Positions 1-10,239 of a stretch of 64,000 nt of DNA are shown one piece after another. The position numbers were made by a program, and so were the translations under genes. The notes below the pieces were generated by a model. That model had not been told where the DNA came from and ran no database searches. It saw only the letters and a program-made list of their open reading frames with translations. Origin of the DNA: Ochotona curzoniae (lineage: Eukaryota > Chordata > Mammalia > Lagomorpha > Ochotonidae); the NCBI RefSeq assembly GCF_017591425.1, contig NW_024466421.1, positions 1-64,000 on the forward strand, read 5' to 3'. Each line of letters begins with the position of its first letter. The first letter of the stretch is position 1.

Positions 1-1978
1 AAACAGTCAGCAGCAACGAGACCCAGGTGGAGAAGTCCTGAATGAATGGGTAATACTTTAGAGAAAGAAGTAAGAAAATAAGAACTTCGAGCTGCATGGT
101 AGATATAAAGAAGGCCAATTGAGAATAAACGCTGGGAACAAGCAACAGTGAAGGCAGCATACGGCAGGGACTGGCACGGGCCCATGGTAGTATTCAGTGC
201 TACCCACGCAATGCTGTAAATGGATCAGGACTGCAACATAGGGCCGCACTGCAGGACAGAGACCAGCTGTGCTTCCATACCCCACAGCACAGTGCCAGAC
301 CGAGTCCTGGCACTAGGACTCTCTTGGTCCTAGAAAGCACACATTCTTTGCTTCTGCTGAATTTCCGCGAATCACTGGAAGGGAGCAGATGACAGTCCAA
401 GTGGCTGGCACCCTGACCCTCCTATGGTACATCAGGAAGGAGTTCCTGGCTCGTGGGCTGGACCCAACCTGGTGTTGGCTGTGGCACACGTCTGGGAAGG
501 GAAGCAGCAATGGACATAACATTCTTCCTTCTGTCTCTCCTTCCTGTCACTCTGCCTTTTGAGTGACTGAACGAATGAATCAATTTTAAAAAGGGGAACA
601 CGATGCAGAAACTATTTGGAGCACTGAAAATATCTTAGGATGGGCTTATGCTTTTAGCAAGGCTCAACAACTCACACACATGAGATCTGTGCAGTTTATT
701 TTATGCAAATATCCCAGTGGACTCACCAGCCCGGGAAACGCACATCTTGAGCCTCTTTTAAGAGTCTGCAAACTCCCTAAGACCGCGCGGGTCCTGGGCC
801 TCAGCCTGCTCCCCGTCACTCCACCCTGCCGGGGTCCCATCTGATCACAGGCGTTCTTAGGCAACCATCCTAGGCCCTACACCATGGTGCACTCTCCCCC
901 CTCTGCCTGCTGGCCCCGCGAGCACTGATGTCACAGCCACGCTTTGGCTCCCATGCGCCGTGGAGCCCGCAGCCTACACCCTCCTTCCCGCAGCAGCACA
1001 GCGGGCTCCTCCTCCGCTTGTGTGTCAGCAGACTGCCACCACAGAAGAGGCACCGGCAGCACTAACAGCTAAGCCTGCTAAGTCCAACTGGTTCAAATGC
1101 AGTCACATACAGGACAAGAGTTACAATGATTAACTCCATGTGGAGAATTTATGACACTGAACTTTCTCAAACATAAATCGGTGCTGTCCAGAGCGAACTG
1201 TCTGGAAACAGTATTGAAAACGCAGGGCTCCATGAATGTGGCTGGCCTGGCTCCCGGATGAGCGAGTGTGAATGCTGTGCGTGCTGCTGCAGTCTAGGCT
1301 GTCACAACGCGGCACTGTGCTCCTTCCTTGGGAACGCCCGTCTGAGCTCCACGCTCCACACAGGCCAGAACGAGGTATCTGATAGCAAAGCGACATCAGC
1401 CGTGAGCGCTGTGAGGAAAGTCATTGGCCTTTTCCTCTTTACACTGTTGGGTGGATGGAAAAGATGGGGTCTGTAAAATCTTTCTTCCTTAGATATTTAA
1501 TTCCTACTTCTGTAGAAACGGTTGTATTAGATTTCTCTATCATTTAATAATATATTGTGGACTAAAAGGTTTAAGTGCTGTATCAAATCAGACAGTTATG
1601 TTAAGCAAGCATACTTGCCTTTATCATACCTGACATTAGCAATAGAAAGGCCTTAAAACTGACTGTTTTCAGGAAAGCATTTGAATGCATTTTGTTTGGT
1701 ATTGTATTAATTCAATAAAATATTTAACTAGTGCTAAGTGTGCACTGGATCCTGTTACTAACCCAGTAATCACCTTAGGTAGGGTTAAAATCCTCAGTAA
1801 AATTGCCATATTACACATGTCTCAATGAAGTTTGAATGTTAACTGTATATTCACTTAAAAAATAAAATGCAAGGCTAGAGAATACCTAGTTTACTCTTAG
1901 AACAGGTTCAAAATTCAAACCAACTGATCCCAACTAGTAACAGTAAACTAAATAGTGAAGACTTGCCCTGTTTTTCCT

Positions 1979-2232
1979 GGGGGGCAAGTATTGTGGTACA
2001 GCAGGTCAAAGTGCTGCCTACAACACTGGAACCCCAGGGTGGGCTGCTGGTTCGAGTCCCGGCTGCTCTGCTTCCGAGCTACTATCTTGCTCATGCGCCT
2101 GGGAAGGTAGCAGAGGCTGGCCAAGTGTGTGGGCCCTGGCTCTGGCTGCAGCAGGAGTGGCTGCTGTGGCCAGTAGGGAATAACCAGCAGACAGGAGGTA
2201 CTCTGCTGTCTCTGCCTTTCACAGAAACACAG
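1979..2232 (+). mobile_element. C-type SINE, old
   Basis: The head GGCAAGTATTGTGGTACAGCA, the box B-like GGTTCGAGTCCC and the later GGGAATAACCAGCAGACAGG match an older lagomorph SINE form. It ends without a clear A tail. Confidence 0.65.
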
Positions 2233-2416
2233 AGAACCATAATGATAGGCCAGCCAGTGTGAGCCTGGCTGTCCGCAGAGGGGGCTCTAAGTGCTGGAGG
2301 GGCAGCACAGCACTGGGTGAGGCTCACTGAACTTGAACGCTAGCCACTCTGGCTCTCTCACCAACAAGCGGGGGCGATCATATTGACTGCACCTCTCTTG
2401 GTCTCTATTTTCTCAC

Positions 2417-2480
2417 AGAAGATCCTCCTCTCCTTCTCTCTGTATATCTGACTTGACAATAAAAATAATACATCTTAAAA
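2417..2480 (+). mobile_element. SINE 3' tail fragment
   Basis: GAAGATCCTCCTCTCCTTCT followed by TGTATATCTGACTTGACAAT and an A-rich end is the 3' terminus of the young SINE form. The upstream part is missing or too diverged. Confidence 0.55.
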
Positions 2481-2606
2481 AATAGATATTTATATTTTGC
2501 TATGGTAACATTAATGGCTTTAACTCTGGGATGAACCAGAATATTACATTGTGTGCATATTATACTTTTTAGAGTTAAGGTCAAATTCTGAAACACAGAT
2601 GACCTT

Positions 2607-2957
2607 TTTTTTTTTTTTAAAAAAAAGATTTACTTATTTACTTATTTTATTAGAAAGTCAGACTTTACAGAAAGGAGTGACAGAAAGAAAGATCTTCCAT
2701 CCACTGATTCACTCCCTAAGTGGCTGCAATGGCCAGAGCTGAGCTGAGCTGATCCAAAGCGAGGAGGCAGGAGCTTCTTCCAGGTCTCTCACGCAGGTGC
2801 AGGGTTCAAAGGCTTTGGGCCGTCCTTGACTGTTTTTCCAGGCCTTTGTCAGGCAGCTGGAAGGGAAGCGGAGCAGCTGGGACATGAACCGGTGCCCATA
2901 TGGGATCCTGGCACATGCAAGGTGACTGTAGCCATTGGACTATCATGCTGGATCCCG
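2607..2957 (-). mobile_element. C-type SINE, minus orientation
   Basis: It begins with the complement of the A tail, then GATCTTCCATCCACTGATTC, GGGCCGTCCTTGACTG, and GGTGCCCATATGGGATCC near the head. It lies in the PTK2 sense orientation. Confidence 0.85.
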
Positions 2958-3600
2958 TTCATACGTTTTGGACAAAAGATTTGGACCTGTTCTCCTTCGG
3001 GGGGGCTGTGAATACGACCTTATACATGGAAACAGGCAGGATGATGACGGGCACATAATCAACGGGACTATCAGCAGCACTGACATTCACGCTGAAAATC
3101 TGTCTCTCACTCCCTCACACAGAAAGGCGTGTAAGTAGGGCACACTATCCTGCAGGCAACCACCGGAATGTGGTGTATCTGCGACACAAAACAAGGGAAG
3201 AGCTGGTCCCTTGTGGGAGGGTTGGACGCCCAACTTCCACGCATGCTCTCACTGCCAGGACTGCTGAGGTCAGCACAGTAACCCCTGCAGAGAGTACAAC
3301 TTCAAGATACCCTAACAGTTAAAAATCACTATTATATAAAACACTCTGCTTTGTCAAACACTGGTGTGCTCTAAGACCATGCCATGGAACAGCAAGGGCA
3401 AGTCCTGCCTGTTAGCATGCAGTTCCTCAGCACAGACGATGCCAGCAGATGCCAGTGGGCACGCACCTCCTGGCTCAAAGTCTAGGAACTGGATTTGGAC
3501 ACGACAGGCAAAGTCACCAACTTGACTTTGTGCGAATGGTACACATGCTGGCTTCTCCAGTCACATTTCCTTTTTTTTTTTTTTTTTTGCCATTTTATTA

Positions 3601-3842
3601 AAAATTTTTTTTTATTGGAAAGGCAGATTTATAGAAGGAAAGAAAGAGGGAAAGCTCTTCCATCCAGTGGTCCACTCCCTAAATAGCTGCAACAGTGGGA
3701 CCTGACCGCTGTGAAGCTGGAAGCCAGGAGCTTCTCCGGGTCTCCCACGATGGCCCAAGGATTTGATCCATCATCCACTGACTTCCTAAGCCACAAGTGA
3801 AGCAACCTGGACAAGAACTGGAGCTTACATGGGATCCTGCAG
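3601..3842 (-). mobile_element. C-type SINE, minus orientation
   Basis: TTTATTGGAAAGGCAGATTT, CTCTTCCATCCAGTGGTCCA and ACATGGGATCCTGCAGTC mark a diverged full-length copy. Confidence 0.8.
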
Positions 3843-4488
3843 TCACACTTCTTTACAAACTCACTGAGGAAGCCTAAAACAGCTACTCAGGCTTGGACGC
3901 GAGCAGGGACTTGGTCCTCACAGACCCTGGTTTTGGAGCTGAGAAGAGCAGGGGCCATGAGCCTAAAAAGACTGTTGTATCAACTGACACAAGAGACTGC
4001 GCTGTCCTACTGACTCCTCTCTGCTCCCAAGCGACACCAGCTAGCCATGTGGACAAGGACCGCTTGCAGCAAAGCACAGTTCCCATCTCTCAGGCCAGAC
4101 ATACAGGGAAGGGGTGTTGGGTGTTGCGGGGAGTTTCCATGTAGCCATCTGACTGGCTAGGCTGAAGAGGGGTGCCAAGGAAGGCCAATCTGGGCCCCAG
4201 CAGGACTGCCCTATGCCCTGATAGACACATGTTTCTGTGTCAACACATGTTGATGCAAAAGCCTGAGAGATGCTCAAACTCTGAGTTCACAGGCCAACAC
4301 CCAAACTACCAAAATGTACTTCTGAGAAATAATCAAGGAAAGTAAGCAATTTACAATAGCGCTTTTTGGGAACCAGATGTAAAACTCACACCATTGCTTT
4401 GGAAAAGATGAAATTCTGCAATCACTTGGAACATAGTAGATCTAACACAGCATAAAAACCGGAAGCAAGCTTCCTGTAAGACAAGTAC

Positions 4489-4617
4489 CAGAAATCTCTC
4501 TTCCTTTTCCAGCCAGCGCTGATCTTCTTCCATTTCCTGCTGCTGTCGGATCAGCCGCTCTTCCATCAGGTGGCTCGGCAGCCCCTGGCCCATCCCTCGC
4601 AGATCCAGGGCAGAGTC
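4489..4617 (-). CDS. PTK2: PTK2 exon: charged helix (LMEERLIRQQQEMEED)
   Basis: This 129-nt exon (43 codons, phase 0) encodes DSALDLRGMGQGLPSHLMEE then RLIRQQQEMEEDQRWLEKEE and RFL. The second half is a highly charged, probably helical segment, identical to remembered human FAK. The first half differs: DSALDL appears one residue shorter than human DSTVLDL, with RGMGQGLPSHL for RGIGQVLPTHL. The acceptor is GGACTCTCCCCAG. The donor GTACTTGTC is weak. The next PTK2 exon (human KPDVRLSRGS...) was sought in 1-4488 and not found, so it lies outside the window. Confidence 0.96.
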
Positions 4618-4849
4618 CTGGGGAGAGTCCCAGAGAACGTGAGCAGGCCGTCAGTCTGTCTGCATGTTCTTACTTTGCGTGTCTTGCAAAGTGAGAACGG
4701 AGGAAACACAACCCTCCGCCCTCCGCTCGTGGGAACATTTTTGGCGCTTGCAGTTGAGACATGCGCCAAGCATCCTTAATGGATATTTAACTCCTGAGCT
4801 CACAGATTCACTTGTAGTGGTCTAATCTTAAGAAATAATTATTTATTAG

Positions 4850-4928
4850 AATAAAATAGGGGAAATCAGTGGGAAATCTCAGAGTTTCTGGAACTGTATC
4901 ATAAAATAAATTGAAAATAAAAAGCGAA
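4850..4928 (+). mobile_element. LINE-1 3' end fragment
   Basis: GGGGAAATCAGTGGGAAATC, TCTGGAACTGTATCATAAAA and an A-rich end give the same 3' terminus as at 20490 and 32280. Confidence 0.5.
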
Positions 4929-5258
4929 GGGCCCAGCGTGGTAGCCTAGTGGCTAAAGTCCTCGCCTTGAATGCACTGGGATCCCATATGGCACCAGTTC
5001 CAATCCAGGCAGCCCTGCTTCCCATTCAGCTCCCTGCTTGTGGCCTGAGAAAGCAGTGGATGGCCCAAAGTCTTGGGACCCTGCACCTGCGTGGGACACC
5101 TGAAAGTGGCTCTGTGCTCCTGGCTTTGGATCAGCTCAGCTCCAGCCGTTGCAGCCACTTGGGGAGTGAACAATCAGACGAAGATCTTCCTCTCTGTCTC
5201 CCCTTTTCTCTGTATATCTGACTTTACAATAAAAATACATAAATCTTAAAAAAAAAAG
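4929..5258 (+). mobile_element. C-type SINE, young full length
   Basis: The copy runs from GGCCCAGCGTGGTAGCCTAG through GGATCCCATATGG and GAAGATCTTCCTCTCTGTCT to TGTATATCTGACTTTACAAT and an A tail. It follows directly on a LINE-1 3' end. Confidence 0.92.
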
Positions 5259-5364
5259 TCTCATTAGTTACAGTGAAAATAGAAATACTATGCAGGTAAA
5301 TAGAAAGTTTCAATATAATCTTAACTCACACCTTACTGGCCAGCGGAACACGTGCTGCTCAATG

Positions 5365-5632
5365 CAAAGATCTGTTTCATTTACTTGGAAGTGTGAGAGC
5401 AAGGGGGCGGGGGGTGAGACCCCACAGCTACCTGCCAACTGTTGGCTCCCTCTCTGAACGGCTCAGAGCCCAGCCAGGAAGCCCTTCAGTCATCGCCCGC
5501 TGCTCCCTGGAGGCCATTAGCAGGCTGCTGGCCCTGTGGCAGAGCAGCCAGGCTTGAACCAGCTACTCCAACACGGAAAGCAGGCACCCTAGATGATGGC
5601 TTAATGTGCTGTGCCACAATGCCCAACCCAAG
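5365..5632 (-). mobile_element. C-type SINE, old, minus orientation
   Basis: TTCATTTACTTGGAAGTGTGAG at the tail side, GCCAGGCTTGAACCAGC in the middle, and GCTGTGCCACAATGCCCAAC at the head match a degenerate older copy. Confidence 0.55.
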
Positions 5633-5811
5633 CAAATAACTTTGAATACTCTGCGAGTGGCTCCTGGTTTAATCAGCAAAATTTGGTAGAAATTAATACG
5701 GTCGACTGTAATTCCTTTGTTCTTGCCAGCCCCCCATCCCTCTGGCCTCGCATATACACTAATTATATGCAATTTAGAGGTCTGCATTTTGGGTATTTCT
5801 TTGAGAAAATT

Positions 5812-5877
5812 ACTTTTTCTTTGTCTCTCCTCTCTATATCTGCCTTTCCAATGAAAGTAAATCTTAAAAAAAAAAAG
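5812..5877 (+). mobile_element. SINE 3' tail fragment
   Basis: CTTTGTCTCTCCTCTCTATA, TCTGCCTTTCCAATGAAAG and AAATCTTAAAAA form the 3' end of the young SINE without its head. Confidence 0.6.
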
Positions 5878-5892
5878 ACAATTATAATTCAT

Positions 5893-6100
5893 AGGAGTGG
5901 GTATTTGGCTTAGCAATTTAGATGCTGTATGGTATACTGGCATGCCACATTGGTACTCACTTCATGGCCCACTCTGTTCCCCGCGTCAGCTTCCCACTAA
6001 TGAGTACACGGGAGCGTCCAGCCCATGGCCCACGTGAGACCTGTTGAGTCACTCGAGTTGCCAAAGCAACTGCGGGCAGGACTCAAACTTCAATACATCT
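5893..6100 (+). mobile_element. Possible old tRNA-derived SINE
   Basis: GAGTGGGTATTTGGCTTAGC followed by CTGGCATGCCACATTGGTAC resembles another lagomorph SINE head. The 3' part is not clearly matched, so the call is tentative. Confidence 0.35.
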
Positions 6101-6196
6101 ACAGCAGGCAATGTTTTAAGTTGATAATTTTGTTTGGCTCACGAATTTGAGTATGAATTATCTTGATTTAGAACTCACTCATCAAAATAAGAAATC

Positions 6197-6462
6197 TGGG
6201 GCAGTCTCCACGTGTGGCATCAGCATCCTACATGGGCACCGGTGTGTGTCCCGGCTGTTCCACTTCTAACCCTCTGCTTACAGCCTAGGAAAGCCTCTTC
6301 AGCTCCTGCACTCATGTGGGAGACCTGGAAGAAACTCCAGGCTCCCAGCTTCAGACTGGCTCAGCTCTGGCCACTGTGGCCATTTGGGGAATGACCCAGA
6401 GGATGAAAGATCTCTCCTCTCTGTAACACTCCAAATAAAAATAAAGTTTCAAATAAAAATAA
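6197..6462 (+). mobile_element. C-type SINE
   Basis: ACATGGGCACCGGTGTGTGT, CATGTGGGAGACCTGGAAGA and AAAGATCTCTCCTCTCTGTA with a short A-rich tail identify a diverged copy 89 bases before the PTK2 exon at 6551. Confidence 0.8.
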
Positions 6463-6550
6463 ATTTTACAAAACTCAAACAATTTTTGGATTTAGAAATA
6501 CTAGGTCCCTTGAAGCGCACTCAGAAAGCAGCTCAGGAATACTCATGTAC

Positions 6551-6688
6551 CTCCAGGCTGGGCTGCCACACGGCTATCTCCTGAGGTCTATGATTCCAGC
6601 ACTCTGACTGGTCCAAAAGAGACGCCTGACCTGGGTAGATGCTGCTGGCCATGGCTGTGATCCCATGTGAGCCAGGGTAGCCCGAGAC
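6551..6688 (-). CDS. PTK2: PTK2 exon: C-terminal linker (VSGYPGSHG...)
   Basis: This 138-nt exon (46 codons, phase 0) encodes VSGYPGSHGITAMASSIYPG, then QASLLDQSECWNHRPQEIAV, then WQPSLE. It is part of the poorly ordered linker between the kinase domain and the focal adhesion targeting domain. It is the most divergent exon here. Against remembered human FAK it has MASSIY for MAGSIY, LDQSECWN for LDQTDSWN, EIAVWQ for EIAMWQ and PSLE for PNVE. The acceptor is TTCACCTGCAG and the donor is GTACATGAG. The reading frame is open throughout. Confidence 0.95.
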
Positions 6689-7869
6689 CTGCAGGTGAAC
6701 GGAGAGAGGCAGTCAGGCTTTGCCGTCACACCTCTGCTACAGTTCTGCCCTGCCGTATCAGACAGCAACCAGCAACACTGGGTATGCTGTGGTAGCTGGC
6801 AGAATAGGCCAACCAGAGGCCAGGGCCCCATCTCTTAAGCAGAATGCCTCCTTATGTGCCAGACATGACTTCAAGTCACAGATCCTCAGAGGGAGAAACC
6901 ATCCCGAGCAGTGCAGGACGGAAGCGCAAGTGTGGAGGAAGGGATATGTGACCGGAGCCTGCTGGCTCGGAACATGTAAAGGGGGACCATGAGCAAAGGG
7001 ATGCATGTGGTCAGGAGAGGCCAGTGAGGCAAGGAATGGGACTGTCCATGGAGGCCTCCAGAAACGTTATTTATAACAGCCGCAATAGACAATGAAAGCA
7101 GAAATAAAACTAGCAAATAAGCAAGCAGGTGTTTAGGACCTGTACACCGACCAAATGCTGTGAACAGACCATCCTGCACGCCAAGAGACAGGAAGCCACA
7201 GAACTGGATGGGCCAAATGCTGCTCCAGGATGGATCTTTCATGCCCAATAACAACAAATCACATAGACATACAAACGCAGAGTGTGTCCCTAACGAGCCG
7301 GAGGCTGGGCAGAGGGGGAAGTTCAGCCATGGGGTCTGACGGTGATGAACAAGGAAGGGAGAAAAACTTCTAGGCACACACAGGACACAGTGCGAACTTG
7401 CTTCCGCAGTCAACAAGCCAGCACAGCGCAGCAAAGGGCCATTAGCGGAGTTTCACTCAAAGACAAAAAACAGCCAAATTCCTGTTTCCAAATATAAGCA
7501 TATCTTTCAACCAAAGTTTTGCATATCTACTAGGAGCTTGGGGGCTTCAAGGAACAAGCAGTACTGCACAGGGTACTGTGGTCTGGGGTACGCTGGAGCA
7601 GACAGGTGTCAAGACTAAGATCTGTGCACCTCACTGCAGGTAAATTGCACCTCAGTTATTTTAATCTTTTGCTGGGGTCCGTGCAGTATGTATGGATGAC
7701 ACGAAGGTGTGAAGAGAACAGCTCCCTGCTTGGCAGGGCCTGGGGAGCTTCCAGCTGTTTGGCAGGGCCCGGCGATTTCTCTCTGACCACCTTGACGCAG
7801 TCTCACCCCCTGTTTGCATGGACACTCAGGCACCCCACTAAGAATTCTGTAATCTATTGAGGCATTGTT

Positions 7870-8875
7870 TGCCCCTGTGAGATGGCTTTGGCAACTACTG
7901 TGAGCTTAAGAGTTAATGTTATTGATAATGTCTTAGTGAGTGGGCCTTTAACTGCGCACAGGAGTACAATTAAACCCATGCCATTTCTGGACACCTTATT
8001 GTGTGCCTACCCATTGCCCTGAAATCAGGCCCAGACATATAGCATGCCTTCTGGGAAATGGCTTAACAAGAATTTTACAAACTAATGGAAGTGATGGGAA
8101 TATGAGCTGAAACTGCTATGGCAAAAATATAGTTGCTGTGACCTTAAAGGTTAACCTGTCCTTGCAACTCTTTAGAGCATAGAAAATGTAGCTGCTTTAG
8201 CCGCTTTCATAATCTTTTAACTAGAGGAAATATAGGATGATTCTATTAACATCACAGAGATATACTTTTGATTATTGTTTGATTGCTTATGAGGCTGTAG
8301 AGCCTGCAGTCGTAGGGGGATTTAATGTTTGAAACTTTTTGTCTTAGATCCTTATATTTTTTCTCTTTTGATGTATTTCTCCCATTATGTGATAGATAAA
8401 GTTGTGAAAATAAAATGTAGTAAGAATGTTTTACTGATTAGTAGGTAACCATCTGTGCCTTGGCCTTGGAGTTCTGGCTGTCACCTAGTGGCCACTTCTG
8501 AAGAATGAATAACGGCTTGCTTTAAAGAAACTGATTATAGTAACTTACAGAATTATCTTTAAGAGCACCTGGTTGACCATGAAGTAAAAATTAATTGAAC
8601 ATCTGTGCATGCTGTCTTAGTTCTAAAGTAAAAGATAAAAAATCAAACGTTTGTGCAGAAGTTTGTGATGTGTCTAAGAAAATAAAAAGAACAGCTTCTT
8701 CTTGAAAAAGCTAAGCTGAAAGCAAGCAAGCAAGCAAGAAGCAAGGAAGCAGCAAAAACGCAACAAGTGTCTTTCTTTATCGCCGACTCCACGCACCCTT
8801 CCCGAGCTCCGAACTCAGCTGGAGCTGGACTCCGGCAATCTTTATTTAATACTAATTTTAACACCTATCTCACTC
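7870..8875 (+). mobile_element. Possible LTR-derived repeat
   Basis: The right end (TCGCCGACTCCACGCACCC, then ACTCAGCTGGAGCTGGACTC) matches the right end of the repeat at 26585-27256, showing a dispersed family. The start, TGTTTGCCCCTGTGAGATGG, is a guess. An AAGC repeat lies inside. No viral coding sequence was seen. Confidence 0.35.
8719..8752 (+). repeat. AAGC-type simple repeat
   Basis: AAAGCAAGCAAGCAAGCAAG followed by imperfect units. Confidence 0.85.
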
Positions 8876-8954
8876 ACCTCGCATTTCATCAGGGAAGGTT
8901 GCAGAGAATGGGTCCAAGGCCTGCAGGCCACCTGCCTCTGGTGCTGCCTGCCGC

Positions 8955-9835
8955 AGTGAGAGTGTGTACTCACGGGGAGGAGTGAGAGTGTGCTCAGGGG
9001 GAGGAGTGAGAGTGTGTGCTCACGGGGAGGAGTGAGAGTGTGTGCTCACGGGGAGGAGTGAGAGTGTGTGCTCATGGGGAGGAGTGAGAGTGTGCTCAGG
9101 GGGAGGAGTGAGTGTGTGCTCACGGGGAGGAGTGAGAGTGTGTGCTCACGGGGAGAAGTGAGAGTGTGCTCACGGGGAGGAATGAGAGTGTGTGCTCATG
9201 GGGAGGAGTGAGAGTGTGCTCAGGGGGAGGAGTGAGTGTGTGCTCACGGGGAGGAGTGAGAGTGTGTGCTCACGGGGAGGAGTGAGAGTGTGCTCACGGG
9301 GAGGAGTGAGAGTGTGTGCTCACGGGGAGGAGTGAGAGTGTGCTCAGGGGGAGGAGTGAGAGTGTGTGCTCACGGGGAGGAGTGAGAGTGTGTGCTCATG
9401 GGGAGGAGTGAGAGTGTGTGCTCATGGGGAGGAGTGAGAGTGTATGCTCAGGGGGAGGAGTGAGTGTGTGCTCATGGGGAGGAGTGAGTGTGTGCTCACG
9501 GGGAGGAATGAGAGTGTGTGCTCACGGGGAGGAGTGAGAGTGTGTGCTCAGGGGGAGTGAGAGTGTGTGCTCACGGGGAGGAGTGAGAGTGTGCTCACGG
9601 GGAGGAGTGAGAGTGTGTGCTCACGGGGAGGAGTGAGTGTGCTCACGGGGAGGAGTGAGAGTGTGCTCACGGGGAGGAGTGAGAGTGTGTGCTCATGGGG
9701 AGGAGTGAGAGTGTGTGCTCACGGGGAGGAGTGAGTGTGTGCTCACGGGGAGGAGTGAGTGTGTGCTCACGGGGAGGAGAGAGTGTGCTCAGGGGGAGGA
9801 GTGAGTGTGTGCTGGGGGAGGGGAGTGAGAGTGCT
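8955..9835 (+). repeat. Minisatellite, about 26-bp unit, roughly 35 copies
   Basis: The unit is GTGCTCACGGGGAGGAGTGA plus GAGTGT, with shorter variants lacking GA or GT pairs and with CAGG or CATG in place of CACG. On the PTK2 sense strand each CACGG unit reads CCGTGAGCAC. The array ends about 180 bases from the donor of the exon at 10019. Confidence 0.97.
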
Positions 9836-10018
9836 CTCCGTGAGGAGTGTTGAGACAACAGGCATGTAAGTCATGCCCTGGGGGACTATTCCTTGGCTTT
9901 CTGCTCAGCAGTAATAGTCACAAACACAGACACAAACCATAAAAGCACACACTATTTTCCTACCCCTCAAGTGCCAAGTAATCAAAGTAATACACTGTAT
10001 ATTTGTAGTCACAGATAC

Positions 10019-10105
10019 CTGGTAATGATTGGTCTGGACCATGTGCTGTGGGCTGGGGTAAAATCCTTCACTGGATCTCGGGCTAGGATAACCAGGTCTG
10101 CTGGG
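10019..10105 (-). CDS. PTK2: PTK2 exon: proline-rich region 2, Ser722/Ser732
   Basis: This 87-nt exon (29 codons, phase 0 at both ends) encodes PSRPGYPSPRSSEGFYPSPQ then HMVQTNHYQ. Joined to APPK of the previous exon it makes the proline-rich SH3 ligand PPKPSRP. The two YPSP motifs place human Ser722 and Ser732, sites known for GSK3 and for CDK5 or ROCK. The sequence is identical to remembered human FAK. The acceptor is CTGTTCACAG and the donor is GTATCTGTG. Being symmetric in phase 0 it could be skipped in frame, which would remove half of the SH3 ligand. A large minisatellite starts about 180 nt past its donor. Confidence 0.97.
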
Positions 10106-10239
10106 CTGTGAACAGAGAACAGCACTGAGATGAGTACGGGTCCAGGCTGTGCAAAGCACACACAACTCCTACATCAGAGCTTGGTGAGATGAACTGTTGG
10201 GTAAACAAATGTTTACAACTGTGATGTTAGATGATTAGA

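Larger units (their letters stand above)
1..4488 (-). other. PTK2: PTK2 intron downstream of the last exon seen (partial)
   Basis: SINE copies lie at 1979-2232, 2417-2480, 2607-2957 and 3601-3842. The stretches 1-1978, 2958-3600 and 3843-4488 are unique intron sequence in which no exon of PTK2 or of another gene could be recognised. Confidence 0.75.
4618..6550 (-). other. PTK2: PTK2 intron, 1.9 kb
   Basis: This intron is largely repeats: a LINE-1 3' end (4850-4928), a young SINE (4929-5258), and older SINE pieces at 5365-5632, 5812-5877, 5893-6100 and 6197-6462. Confidence 0.8.
6689..10018 (-). other. PTK2: PTK2 intron, 3.3 kb
   Basis: The intron holds a possible LTR-derived repeat (about 7870-8875) and a 0.9 kb minisatellite (8955-9835). 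6689-7869 is unique or very old repeat sequence; a 182-codon minus-strand open frame at 6886-7434 has no recognisable product. Confidence 0.8.

Noticed and set aside
1..4488. Next downstream PTK2 exon (KPDVRLSRGS...)
   Set aside because: No matching translation on the minus strand, so the exon lies outside the window.
6886..7434. 182-codon open frame on the minus strand
   Set aside because: The exon before it (10019) joins in frame to the exon at 6688, and the translation has no known motif. A weak resemblance to old LINE sequence was not strong enough to call.
8955..9835. CRISPR-like regular repeat
   Set aside because: The units are contiguous without unique spacers, in a mammalian intron; it is a minisatellite.
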